A stretch of DNA of 64,000 bases, taken from the NCBI RefSeq assembly GCF_022835675.1, contig NZ_BQUT01000001.1, positions 305,876 to 369,875 on the forward strand, written 5' to 3'. Below the pieces are notes generated by a model, which saw only the letters and a list, made by a program, of their open reading frames with translations, was not told where the DNA came from and made no database searches. The position numbers and the translations under genes are program-made. The DNA is from Companilactobacillus sp. RD055328 (GTDB lineage: Bacteria > Bacillota > Bacilli > Lactobacillales > Lactobacillaceae). This document shows, in pieces, positions 63,907-64,000 of this stretch; position 1 is the stretch's first letter, and every line of letters starts with the position of its first letter.

Positions 63907-64000
63907 GCGTGGCAACTTCCTATCCTCGCAGGCAGTTTCCCACCAACTACTATCGGCGTTAAGAAGCTTAACTTCTGTGTTCGACATGGGAACAGGTGTA
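63907..64000 (-). rRNA. rrf: 5S rRNA, 5' end cut by window edge
   Basis: Read on the minus strand the sequence includes TACACCTGTTCCCATG, CGAACACAGAAGTTAAGCTT, GCCGATAGTAGTTGG and the 3' end GGAAGTTGCCACGC, the conserved 5S pattern of firmicutes. About 94 of roughly 117 bases are in the window; the rest lies to the right. Confidence 0.95.

Overview
The window looks like chromosomal DNA from a low-GC lactic acid bacterium of the Lactobacillaceae, possibly a Companilactobacillus-like homofermenter. The signs are AT-rich sequence with short intergenic gaps and strong AGGAGG ribosome sites, two C69 (PepD-type) dipeptidases, a GlpK-GlpO-GlpF glycerol operon with the H2O2-forming GlpO oxidase, a D-2-hydroxyacid dehydrogenase, an LVIS_2131-like protein, and class Ib ribonucleotide reductase. 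The genus is inferred. No insertion sequence, prophage, CRISPR array or tRNA was seen. A partial 5S rRNA, the end of an rRNA operon, lies at the right edge.

Layout. 1-3.7 kb: a truncated YeiH-type transporter and a glycosyltransferase pair (GT2 plus large membrane protein). 3.9-10.3 kb: a small XRE regulator, a voltage-gated K+ channel, a TPP riboswitch with tenA, an acyltransferase, an aquaporin with a histone-H1-like tail, a dipeptidase and a cold-shock gene. 10.5-15.5 kb: a CPBP-type membrane protein and the cre-controlled glpK-glpO-glpF operon. 15.6-24.4 kb: a UvrA-like protein, a zinc alcohol dehydrogenase, a second PepD, an orphan GIY-YIG-like protein, a methyltransferase and a manganese/zinc ABC importer behind two MntR-like palindromes. 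24.5-33.1 kb: guaA, coaA, an SGNH hydrolase, a D-hydroxyacid dehydrogenase with an AEC transporter, helD and two crcB genes. 33.2-33.6 kb: a gene-free stretch holding two tandem promoter-RNA-terminator units. 33.6-36.3 kb: a drug-type MFS transporter with a leader peptide, an XRE regulator and a NAD(P)-binding protein. 36.4-43.9 kb: a phosphatase, a polar amino acid ABC importer, an XRE regulator and a BceAB-type transporter. 44-53 kb: an amino acid permease, a BI-1 protein, deoB-deoD, hflX, a MarR regulator, a WalR-box-controlled NlpC/P60 hydrolase and a guanylate-kinase-like protein. 53.3-59.9 kb: nrdH-nrdI-nrdE-nrdF behind paired NrdR boxes, then an NCS1 permease behind a PyrR attenuator. 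59.9-63.6 kb: a TauE/SafE-DUF1634 pair, an unrecognised small gene, an alpha/beta hydrolase and an MFS transporter with an attenuator-like leader.

Most notable are two things. First, two tandem candidate small RNAs at 33226-33606. Each is driven by a TTTAAG-N5-TTTAAG direct repeat exactly 10 bp upstream of a TATACT -10 box, each starts with a hairpin presenting a C-rich loop, and each ends in a strong terminator. This is the arrangement of CiaR-controlled csRNAs of streptococci and recalls the C-rich LhrC RNAs of Listeria, but sits in what looks like a Lactobacillaceae genome. Second, a 21-codon leader ORF with a strong ribosome site precedes the MFS gene at 33608-34777. Its last codons pair over 11 bp with the MFS start codon region, the arrangement expected for translational attenuation by ribosome stalling.

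Regulation is unusually readable here: TPP riboswitch, CcpA cre, MntR-like, NrdR, WalR, PyrR and CiaR-like sites can all be seen by eye. Start codons were moved from the longest ORF for glpK, the alcohol dehydrogenase, guaA, the phosphatase, the BceA-like ATPase, deoD, the DUF2187-like gene, the LVIS_2131-like gene, the NCS1 permease and the last MFS gene, because a clear ribosome site lies before an internal start.
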